A stretch of 39,555 bases of DNA from Schoenoplectus triqueter (taxonomy: Eukaryota; Streptophyta; Magnoliopsida; Poales; Cyperaceae). Positions 21,809 to 31,547 of this stretch are shown here, in pieces. The stretch is taken from positions 1 through 39,555 of the forward strand of contig CAXKVV010000993.1 in the NCBI GenBank assembly GCA_964058805.1, read 5' to 3'. The notes beneath the pieces are model-generated. The model did not search any database, was not told the origin of the DNA, and saw only the letters and a program-made list of their open reading frames with translations. Numbering within the stretch: the stretch's first letter is position 1; the number at the start of each line of letters is the position of its first letter. The translations under genes and the position numbers were made by a program.

Positions 21809-22063
21809 GGGTGGGATACTTTGATAATGGGTTATTTTGTCAATCTTGAAACTGAACTTTTAAATAAATATAAAAAATCTTAAAAATATAAAAAAAATTA
21901 TAGATATATTATTTTACTTATAGATTGATAGTATTTTAAATTTTATGCAATTTTATTATCATTTGATAGTCCATCAAAGATGAACTGTTGTAAATTATGT
22001 AAAATTTTGATGAACCATTAATTGGTAATGAAATTTAAAATACTATAAATCTATAAGTTAAAA

Positions 22064-22064
22064 G

Positions 22065-22099
<35 letters not shown>

Positions 22100-22100
22100 C
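22064..22100. repeat. (TA)n(GA)n microsatellite
   Basis: ATATATATATATATA followed by GAGAGAGAGAGAGAG; it lies at the insertion point inside foldback copy 3. Confidence 0.95.
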
Positions 22101-22144
22101 TATTGTGAAAACGTTTGTATTTAAGACGATATGCAAATGAGTCA

Positions 22145-22328
22145 ATATGAAAACCTTGTGGGATACAAAAATTTGGAGAGTTATGAGTTTATTATGTCAC
22201 TTTTTTAATTTAAAAAAATAGCTCTAAAAATAATAATAAATATTTGTTTTGTTTTCAAAAATTCAAAAGAGTCGTTTAAAAAACTCAAAATTCTCTAAAT
22301 TTTTTGTATCCCACAAGATTTTCATATG
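22145..22328. repeat. Inverted repeat nested in foldback MITE copy 3
   Basis: The left arm 22145-22190 contains ATGAAAACCTTGTGGGATAC; the right arm 22281-22328 is its complement (GTATCCCACAAGATTTTCAT) with few mismatches, spaced by about 90 bases. Weaker complementarity extends outward (ACGTTTGTATT versus GATGCGTTTGTAATTC), so this is probably a separate small MITE that landed in the older one. Confidence 0.75.
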
Positions 22329-22497
22329 AAATATTTTGAATTTTTTGAGATTTTAAAATATATTTTTTGATGCGTTTGTAATTCGGCAGAAATATAAATA
22401 TTTTTCATATGAATTTTTTTCTATTTTTATTATTTTTTATTATTTCAAAATTTATTGTCAAAATTATCAAAATAACAATTGCCAAGAATCCCTCCTC

Positions 22498-23129
22498 ATA
22501 AATCATCTCGATATATGAGCTAAAATATAATAATCACATAATTAACTACTAGATTACACTAACATTCGAATTAGGCATTATAGAAGATTTCAAATTACAA
22601 AAGTTACAGTAATTTTAGAATAATTAAAATTATCAATCTTTCAGTTATTTGGTAGTTGAAACCACGTAATTAAATTGACTTCACATGTCACCTCAGAAGG
22701 ATTCACATTTGCCATCATAATTGTAATGGCAGGATTCTGTCATTGAGTCAATAATAAATGGGGTTCACAAAACAAAATAAGAGGGGGTGAGATTCACCTG
22801 TCAAGCCTGCCATCACCAGCACATGTTAACCCAACACAGAATCATATTTATCACGTAACTTATCTTTCCGTGTGAGTGACACGTTACAGTACAAGTGGCC
22901 TATAGGATATAATCGCTACGTCACCACTAGATCGTAGTGTTGGATAGATACAGAAGTCAAGAAATTAAATGAAACCAAAATGCGTGTAACTTAATTTAGT
23001 TTCGTATTTCTCCTGTGGTCCTACGGATATTCATTTGTGATAAAATTCCACCTGAAATTAGAGTGGATTTTATTTTTTGAGTTGGGCCCTTCCATTACAT
23101 TCATAAAGCAAAAAACATCATATAAGGTT
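22498..23129. other. Intergenic, nothing recognised
   Basis: AT-rich, no coding or repeat structure that I can support. Confidence 0.6.
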
Positions 23130-23138
23130 AATTCTAAA

Positions 23139-23517
23139 GTGAGGGATCAGTTGATAATGATTTATTTTATTAACTTTGACAATGAATCTCTAAATGAATA
23201 CAAAAAAAATCTTAAAAATGAATTCTTTTTTTTATAAATGTGTTCTTCTACCTTTAGATTGATGATCATTCAAAATTTCATGTAATTTCATTATCATTTA
23301 ATAATCTATCAAGGACTATCAAATTTTCATACAACTTGTAACGGTTTCAACTTAACAGTCTTTGATGGACTATCAAATGATAATGAAATTATATGAAATT
23401 TGAATGACCGTCAATCTAAAAGTAGAAAAACACATTTATAATTTTTTTTTAAATTTATTTATTTAGAGATCCATTATCAAGGTTATCAAAATAACCCATT
23501 GTCAATGATCCCCACTC
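23139..23517. mobile_element. Foldback MITE, family A, copy 4, with perfect 9-bp TSD
   Basis: GTGAGGGATCAGTTGATAAT … CATTGTCAATGATCCCCACTC, 379 bp. Both halves are complementary along almost the whole length (TTTCATGTAATTTCATTATC on the left, GATAATGAAATTATATGAAA on the right). The target duplication AATTCTAAA at 23130-23138 and 23518-23526 is exact. A 9-bp duplication with long inverted repeats indicates a Mutator-type origin. Confidence 0.93.
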
Positions 23518-23526
23518 AATTCTAAA

Positions 23527-24614
23527 TGGACAGTACACTGGGCTAAAGCCTATTTAAATAGTCAATAAATATACTGGGCCTCATAATTAGTTGCCCATGT
23601 TGGACATAAATTGGGATCGGTACTCCTTTTATTTTCTTTATTTTCATTTTCACTCGTCTTTTCTATTAGATTCCAGGTTTGTTGACAATTTTGCCTCGAA
23701 ATCTAAGATGGCGGTCATATCAGAATATATGGCATTTACTCCAACTTGCAACAAATAATACAAGATATCGTCTTGAGTCTTGACCAAGGATCTGTTTGCT
23801 AAGTACTTTATAATTTAGAGTGCCGTTCGTTTTTAAATAGTAAACGGGCATTTTGAATTTAAGAACTGTAATATTTTTTATCTGATCAAAATATTATTCC
23901 CTTTAAAAATTATTTATTGTAATTTTTTTACAGTACTATAAAGAATTTTACAGTATTATAGAGAATATCATGACCAACTTACATGAATATTTTCTTTCCA
24001 CTTTCCTGGAGTTTTCGCTGCCTGGTTAGTTACTGGAGAAGGCACATCAGTAGTTGAACCATTTCTACAGCTACCATAACATGCTAACTAAGTATGAGGG
24101 AAGAAGAACAAGAACAAGAGAGAAGTGGCAAATGGAAGCATGCGGCTTTTCATGTGGCGACCACAATTGCTGCTCTGGCACATAGTAATAAGTTCGTGAT
24201 TCGGGAAACATTCGACGAGGTTAAAATTTTGATGTTAGGATATAATATGTGTATAATTCGATAATAATTCATTCATTTAATATAAATAAAAAATATATTA
24301 TAATGACAAAATATTAAAAACTATAAAATTCTATATAAAATAATATATAATGTGTTTTTTGCCGAATAATTTATGAATAAAATATTTTTTTATTACAAAA
24401 ACTTATTAAATATTAAACCGATGAATTATTTATAAAAACATCCAACTATGAATGAAAAATAAATTATTCACGAATAAATCACGAATCTTATTACTATACC
24501 GCGGGAGCTTACGCACCGTTGCCCTGTGCGCTTGCCTCTCTCCGTCTCAGCTGGCCTATTGGTTTGCATTTTTGTTATTTACTTCCCCTCATTCTTCTAA
24601 TTCTTCTACTATAT
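23527..24614. other. Intergenic, nothing recognised
   Basis: Ordinary AT-rich sequence with dense stops on both strands. Confidence 0.6.
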
Positions 24615-25550
24615 GGGTCCGTTTGGCAAATCAAGGAATAACATTGAAAAAGTGATAATTTTGAAAGAGTGATAGAATAGTATTTTTTTGAAAGAGTGGT
24701 AGAAGAGTGGTATTCTTGACTATTCGGAAGAGTGAAAATATCGTTTGGCAGTTGTTACTCAGAATAGTTAAAATATGAATAATTATGATACTAATAATGA
24801 TGATGATAATAATAATAGTAAGATAATAATAATAATAATAAAGTAATAAAAATAATCATAATAAATAATAATATTATAATAGTAATATAATAAAAATATA
24901 AACATTATCATAATATAGTAATATAATAACAAAAAATATGATTACAATCATAATTATATAACCATAATCATAATCATAATAATATAATAATAAAAATATA
25001 ATCATAATCATAAAAATAATTATAAATTATTATAATTATAATAATATAATAATAAATTAATCATAACTATAAATTAATCATAATATAATAATATAATAAT
25101 AAAATAATTATATTTATATTCATAATATAATATAATATTAAAATTATATTTATAATAATAATAAATAATATAATAATACTAATGGTAAAGATAATATAAT
25201 AACAATAATGATAATAATAATTTAATAATAATAATATAATGATAATAATAATAATAAATAATAATCATAAAATTAATATAATAATAAATTATAATCATAA
25301 ATATAATATAATAATATAATAATACTAAATCTTAATCATAATCATAATATAATAATATAATATAATATAATTAAATAATAATCGCTATTCCGATGAGAGC
25401 TAATCCGATATTCCACCTATAAATTGGTATACCGGATTAGCACTATTCCGCACTCTTCTACTTAGTCTAAAATTCGTTTGGCAAATTAATTCGTCGAAAT
25501 AGCTATTCTATTCTAACTTTTTGCTATTCCATTGAGTGCCAAACACTCCC
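24615..25550. mobile_element. MITE-like element with GGGTCCGTTTGGCA-type ends and microsatellite-expanded core
   Basis: The left end GGGTCCGTTTGGCAAATCAA and inverted right end GGGAGTGTTTGGCACTCAAT form a degenerate 14-bp terminal repeat (GGG…GTTTGGCA), a terminus style common in plant Tourist/Harbinger-like MITEs. Inside are subterminal GAGTGATAGAATAG / CTATTCTATTC words. Both ends are flanked by ATAT or TA, so the duplication length cannot be fixed. About 600 bases of the centre are microsatellite. Confidence 0.65.
24775..25382. repeat. ATAATA / AATATAATAATA microsatellite, ~600 bp
   Basis: Almost exclusively A and T with scattered C in ATAATCATAATCATAA patterns; interrupted (ATA)n and (ATAATC)n runs. 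Confidence 0.92.
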
Positions 25551-26928
25551 ATATGTGACTATTGCCAGGATTTGTACTATACAACCAAAACCAGCACCCA
25601 ACTTTTTGCATATATGTACTGATGCATACCTCTTGGTGTCTGTTGTACAGTTCTATGACAATTACGAACCTTCCCCCGTAATCATTGTCACTTAATGGAT
25701 TGGTTTGAACTTTGGGTTAAGTTCCAGCCATCTCAGACAGTTTTTATTAATTAAATGACCAGCCAAACGAGAGAAACAGTGGTCACTCAATTAGTTATTA
25801 GAGGATTCAAAACTGTGGGCCACTGTTCTAAGCTGTCAAAAAGTTAATCCAAACTAAATTTCGAAGGAAAATGTACAGAGTCTTCTCTAAGATTTTCCCC
25901 TGTAGAGTAATTTCTTTCAAATTAACTTAATATCATGCAATTAATAAAATAATATGATGTCTCTTTTTCCTCACCTGCATAGAGGGACTGTTGGCACTTT
26001 CCCTGTTTTTATTTCTTGTTTTACAATACAATATATTAAGATAATAAAAGTAAAATAACAGTTCAAATGGAGAATTCATGTTTTTTGTCGTCATGGATCA
26101 TACTCTCCAGGGGTTTGCAGTATGATCGGTGGAACAATAACAACATGGTACTATAGTAGGATATTAATAAATGTGTATGTCGTGCTCGACACAAAACGTG
26201 TCGTATCAGTATCTATTTATGTGTCTTAACGTGCGTATTTTAATATGTCAAAAATTAAAGAACTCAAACACATACGTTTAAGACACGTGATACGTCTAGC
26301 ACGTCATATTAAACATATTCATATTTAATATGTGTCAACACTTGTAGGATGTATAAATTCAATAAATTTTAAATAGAATTAGAGAAATATATAAGAAAAA
26401 TAAAAAAATAGAGTGATTTTGATCATAAAAAAATAAATTAACATGTCATCTTTAAAAATATCATACATATTAGAGTGATTATGGTCTCTAACTTCAGTAT
26501 TAAACCAATCTTTTAAGTACACAAACATTTCAAAAGTCTGATATGCTGAAGTATTTTATACGTTCTATACGTACGTGTACACATGTTAGACGTGTGTGTT
26601 TAAACATATCAAAATTATTTATATATTGATCACACACGTTTAACAATAAGACACATATGATACGTGAACACATCACATACAGACACGTTCAAACATGAAT
26701 ACTTATGTCCATATTTACATATGTGTGTATACATGTATGACATATTTATCATTACCTATACTCTAGTTTGCTGATAGTATCCCTTTGGACATGGGATGGA
26801 AACAAGACACTACGTACAGTTTCCTTGCCAGTAGTATTTTTGGTTAGTGCATCCAACATCCAAAATGGAATTACTTTTGGCAGCATTGGTTACTAACAAG
26901 TAACAACAAGTCAACAATAAAGGAACAC
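25551..26928. other. Intergenic; ACACGT/ACGTGT-rich patch at 26160-26750
   Basis: No gene recognised. 26160-26750 is full of GTGTCGTATC, ACACGTGATACGTC, GTACGTGTACACATG and GACACATATGATACGTG words on both strands, like the subterminal repeats of a degenerate non-autonomous DNA transposon. Termini are not visible. Confidence 0.5.
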
Positions 26929-27137
26929 TTGCACTTTACACTGAAATTTTGTAGATTTTGTATCTATATTAAGTGTACAGAGAACATAGTTCTCTACAAG
27001 TGTCTTTTTGGACAATTTGAACTTCTCATTTTGCTTGCCACTAAAGTTTTTTCTGCTCTTAACAATAATAATGTATCTCTTCTGAAATTTGAAGAGCCTT
27101 GGGGATATAGGTTCATAGCTTTATTTCGACAACTGGC

Positions 27138-29346
27138 ATCAAGGCAACAATATTACCATCCAAATTGGTACTGCAAGCAGTCTCAAGGTACCACTTCTGC
27201 ACCTTCAGAAACTGCTCTCCCTGTCAAAATATAATTGAGAAAACTCCTCCAATTTAGCACCAAATCAATATAACTATGTCTTACATGAAAATTAAATTTG
27301 GCAGGCAGTATACAAGTACTACCAAAATGATGGCCAAATGACTCCTGTCAGCTGATTTTGTTACAATTTCCTGATATCCAGTCACTCAGGTGGTTCAATG
27401 GCATATGCACCTGTTGCACCGTTGGATTCGCTGCTACTGCAACTGGTGTCACAAGTTATGATGGCAATTTTGTCTTATCTTGAAATAGCACCAATTCATA
27501 ATTTTTACAAGTAACTATTTTCTTTGTATGTGTTTGTGTGCGTGTGCTTCGTTTCATTTCATGTCCATATTGAACTATGATACACATGGCATGTGTACAT
27601 TTTAATGTAATAAAAGTATGATAAATACAAGCATTCAGTTTCTTTCAGGAAAGAACATATAAATCGAAGTTCAGTTAATTACAGTTTACAGGGTACAACT
27701 GCCAGTAAGATTTTCAAAGCATTTAGTGCGCTCTGTACCATTGCCTTCTCATTTGGGGATGCCATTCTCCCTGAAATCCGGGTTATGAATTTGAACTTAC
27801 ATTATTGCCAAGAATTTTTTTTTTGTACATATCATGTACATAATTTTACACATCTTTTTTAATTAATGAAAACATAGGTGTTTCCTACCATTCAAAAAAA
27901 GAAAAACAAAAGAATTTGAACTACAGTATGGATAGGAAGGGTTCTTGATACTTGCTAATACTAATCAATGTCTGAAATGATATGGAGTGATAATTTACTT
28001 GATCCCTATTGAAATCCTGCCCAGTAAGACCCAACTGAGGCCTGAACTAAGTTTGATAGGAACAATTAAGTTCCACTTGTTTGATTCTGCATCTGGTATG
28101 AATGAGTGCTTGAATGCTTATCATTTTGAATTGACCAGCCTCAATTGGGCAATCAGAAGATTTATAACTTCAATTGGCATGATAGTTTACCCAATTTAGC
28201 ATTATGTTTACCATTTATTGTGTCTCTGAATGAACCAAGCCAGTAACCAATGAAATAAGAGATGCTATTATAATAATAGACAACTTCCAACAGTTTGAAA
28301 ATGCAGTGTAGAATCCAAGATGCTTAGTGGCGTGATACAATCTTTTTATTTCAGAGGTTTTACATTTGTGCTTGAATGCTTATCATGCATAGTACTATCA
28401 GAGAACCGACAAAGAAAAACATGTACAAGGGTGTGTCAAGTGCATATGGCGTTATTTTTTCAAGTTTTTGGTCCCCGGACTTTACGGGTTATTGGGCTTC
28501 GGGTCGGAGGTTCAATCATATATCTTATCCTCTCTTTCCATTCCAGGGTGGACCATTGTCATGGCAAATCTATTTCTATCATTCAGATTTCAGGTTGTTT
28601 TTCAATTTTTGTTTGTTTATATTGGTTTGTACTGTTGGATATCTAATTTCTTTTATAAATGATATGTTTTATGTTAGCTAATGAGTAATAGTGTAATACC
28701 CAAAAGCTTATTAAAGATCAGGTAGAAATTATTTTTTCCCAAAATGACTAAAAAGGAAAAGGAAAACAAATAAAAATGTAAAGATCATCATCCATTTACA
28801 TCAAAATAGTTAACGACATTTATGGTTCTCCTTGCAGATATACTCCAGGCCAACATATGCATTGTTTGAAGAAAGTGTTTCCTTGCAACAAAAGGGGTAC
28901 AAAAGATGCTTTTGGAGACGGAACCAGATCTGCTGTCGCGCGGCACGGTGCGGCGCAGTACGTAGTCCGTTCGATCACTTTGAGATTCGTGCTAACTCGA
29001 ATCTTAAAGTATTAGCACGAATTTCGAAGTGATCGAACGGACCACGTGCTGCGCCGCACCGTGCCGCGCGACAGTGGATCGGATCCTTTTGGAGACTTGT
29101 TTATACACCAATGTACATCATCATCATAACTCTAATTTCAGCTGCAATGCCATTTTTGGAGATTTTGTAGCCATCTGTGGTGCGAGTCGGGTTCACCCCT
29201 TTGGATTTTGTGTTCCCTGCTTTGGCCTTCTTGAAGGCTGGAAAATGCCTAAAAACCATAATTTAAGTCTTCTTGTAAGAGATGTCAACTTTTTCATAGC
29301 AGCACTTTCTCTCTTGTTGCAATTTTTGGTTGCGTTGAGCAGTTAG
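27138..29346 (+). pseudogene. AAAP-family amino-acid transporter pseudogene (C-terminal exons)
   Basis: Exon-like blocks in order: 27138-27187 (QGNNITIQIGTASSLK, donor GT); 27305 to about 27470 (AVYKYYQNDGQMT, then LQFPDIQSLRWFNGICTC); 27649 to about 27779 (YSLQGTTASKIFKAFSALCT and IAFSFGDAILPEI); about 28389-28600 (STIREPTKKNMYKGVSSAYG, SIPGWTIVMANLF); 28838-29346 (IYSRPTYALFEESVSL, MYIIIITLISAAMPF, GDFVAICGA, FTPLDFVFPALAFLKAGKMP, stop). This is the pattern of plant amino acid/auxin permease family proteins, which co-transport amino acids with protons across membranes. N-terminal exons are not recognised. Lesions: lost bases near 27350, 28493 (TGGGCTTCGGG), 29150 (one T in the Phe-Phe run) and 29250, plus a 167-bp MITE inside the last exon. 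Introns are kept, so it is not a processed copy. Confidence 0.85.
28920..29086. mobile_element. 167-bp GC-rich hairpin MITE in the transporter's last exon, 10-bp TSD
   Basis: An almost perfect palindrome. The left arm starts GGAACCAGATCTGCTGTCGC and continues GCGGCACGGTGCGGCGCAG; the right arm ends in the complement (GCGCGACAGTGGATCGGATCC). The arms are about 75 bases with a ~16-base centre. TTTTGGAGAC stands directly outside on both sides (28910-28919 and 29087-29096). A 9-11-bp duplication suggests a Mutator-type transposase. Removing the element plus one duplicate restores the transporter reading KRCFWRLVYTPMY, proof of insertion into a coding exon. Confidence 0.93.
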
Positions 29347-30975
29347 ATGCATCGTGCTTGATGTCAAGACCTATATAATTCTTTCATGATATGTGATCGA
29401 AATGCTTATGGAAGTTGATTTTTCTTTCTTTCTTTTTTTTGTAGGGGAGGGGGAGGGGTGGATGCGAAGTGTATAACAAAAGTTCATATTTTATATTGGA
29501 CTATTTATATATCAACAGACTTTTTTATTTAAACATTAAAATATTATAAAATAAAAAAATCACATTTATCTAATATTAAATTATAAATTCATCAAATTAT
29601 AAAAAAACTATTTTAGACTATATTTAATCTTGGATGAGATTTTTGCACAACATGAGTTAATGATTTATGTTTTTGTTATGGCAAAAAAAGTAAATTATTC
29701 TAACATATATTATCACCATTAATTTCTTACCAAATATGCACAAAATTTCTAAATAAAAAAAAACAATATTATGGAAATAATAGTAGTTAAGAGAAAAAAT
29801 AGAGAGAAAGAGGGGATCAATGGACGCGATCATATACGTTCGATCAATCAAAAATAAATATTAGCCGTCTAATTGAGGGATAAAATGGGTATAATAAAAA
29901 ATTACCATGACAAAAAATGGACCCTCCAATTCTTAAATGCTTTATATATATTATTTTATATTGGATTTGTCATAATAAGTTTGAATAAATTTAAAAAAGG
30001 AACGAAGGTACGGAAAAACCAGGAACAGGTTGGTCCATTTGCCATTTGTATGAAGTTGGTTTTTGAAACTTTTCAAAAATATCAAATTAATTTTTGAAAA
30101 ATTTCGGGTAAATTATAAATAAAAAATGGTCAAATAAGTTTTGAAATAAAATTAATTTGTTCTCTGATTTTTTTTCAAAATTATTAAATTAATCCTTAAA
30201 CATTTATCCAGTGTTTACCCGTCATATCTAAGCCAAATCAGGTTGGAAAAGGTCGACCTATGTGATGGATAAAAAAACTGATACCTCCGGATGCAAATGA
30301 AAGCTCAAAAACTAATTTAAATTTTATTTTTAAAAAGTTTAGGGACTAAATTAGTTATTTTGTTAAAAGTGGAAGGATTTATTTGATGTGGTTCAAATCT
30401 TTAATGACCGATTTGATTTTTCTAAATAAGTTCGGGTCCAATATAATAATATCTATGAAAGTTAGAAATCAATTAGATTTTTTAAGAAAGTTTCAGAGAT
30501 AAAAAGATAATTTTCCCAAAAAGAAATATCTTGAAATTTTTTTTGTTATGCTCGTCTGACTTCTCCAATTAATAGTCGTTCTCTTGTTTCGGTTTGGTTC
30601 TGTTTTATAGGAATTGTAATTGATTTTTTATTCTTCAAAGAAATAATTAATAATATTTTTTTAATAATATAAAACAGATAAATTGATCTTCTCGGATATT
30701 ATTTCTTTCTTCGATGCCATGCAAAGTTAGCTTCTCTTAAAAATTGTAGACGCCGTACTTCCGAAATTAAGTTCATCAAGACTAATTAAAAGGCCTCCAA
30801 TATTTGATGAATATAAAACCCATGGCCCAATTAAAAATGGAAAAAGAAAAGCAATATTATCTAGCCCAACAAAACTGGTGTGTCAGAAATGGCTTTCTTT
30901 TTTCATCAGCAGCACCTAAGCTCTTAACCATCGGATCCCGCTCGACAAATAAACCCCTTTCTTTCTTTAGTTAAA
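29347..30975. other. Intergenic region upstream of SEC15
   Basis: AT-rich. A GTTTAGGGACTAAATTAG-type segment (30100-30530) resembles common plant interspersed repeats, but no ends are identified. The last few hundred bases should hold the SEC15 promoter; no TATA box can be assigned with confidence. Confidence 0.5.
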
Positions 30976-30984
30976 ATGATACAT

Positions 30985-31547
30985 GCTTAACGCCAGCCTT
31001 GGAATCGTTCTTTCGATCATCAATTGCGTCCATCTTTCATAAATCGAATCTGAAGAATCACTCAGTCGCAAACAAACAAACTAGAAGGAAGAATCGGCGT
31101 AGCTTGTACATAAGGTGAGTCTCAGCGTTCTTTCGCTCAAAGCGTGGTCAGTCATTTTGGATAATCAATTAAAAAAAAAAATGGTTCGGTATCGTAGGTT
31201 ACGGGTATAATTTCCAAACAATTATCGCGACTATTTCTTGCTATGGTGGAAGGTCCTGATTTACGTACTTCACAAACAAGGGGTTCGTGGTTTGTGTGTG
31301 TGTGGTGTTTTTTTTTTTTTTTTTTTTTTTTGGGGGGGGGGTGGGGGGTGGCACTTTTATATGTACTTTTTTTTCTTTTAATGAATCATTTAAGAAATTA
31401 GTTCAGAGGAAGATTTTTTTTAGTTGTTATCTTCTACTTATTTAATTGTCTTTATGAATGTTTACCTGAAATTCTTTTACCATTTTTTGCAATTAATAAC
31501 CTAAAATTATATTTCGTGACATATTTTCTTCTTATAGCTGAAGAAAA
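30985..31547 (+). promoter_or_regulatory. SEC15 5' UTR with intron
   Basis: A leader intron is supported by TAAG|GTGAGT at 31115 and CTTCTTATAG ending at 31537, leaving ten bases before the ATG at 31548. The transcription start is assumed to lie near 30985-31000. The intron carries a T24 run followed by a G-rich run (31308-31350). Confidence 0.65.
31308..31350. repeat. Poly(T)-poly(G) run in the SEC15 leader intron
   Basis: About 24 T residues followed by G10-T-G6-T-GG. The length is likely variable and possibly misassembled. Confidence 0.9.

Larger units (their letters stand above)
21809..22497. mobile_element. Foldback MITE, family A, copy 3, with internal insertion
   Basis: The left arm begins GGGTGGGATACTTTGATAATG. 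The right arm ends ATTGCCAAGAATCCCTCCTC, preceded by the family's ATTGTCAAAATTATCAAAAT. The core is present up to about 22064, then the (TA)n(GA)n microsatellite and a different inverted repeat intervene until about 22390. No convincing 9-bp duplication. This is the most diverged copy. Confidence 0.75.

Noticed and set aside
26929..27234. 101-codon frame as a separate gene
   Set aside because: It overlaps the first transporter exon in the wrong frame; the supported reading there is QGNNITIQIGTASSLK.
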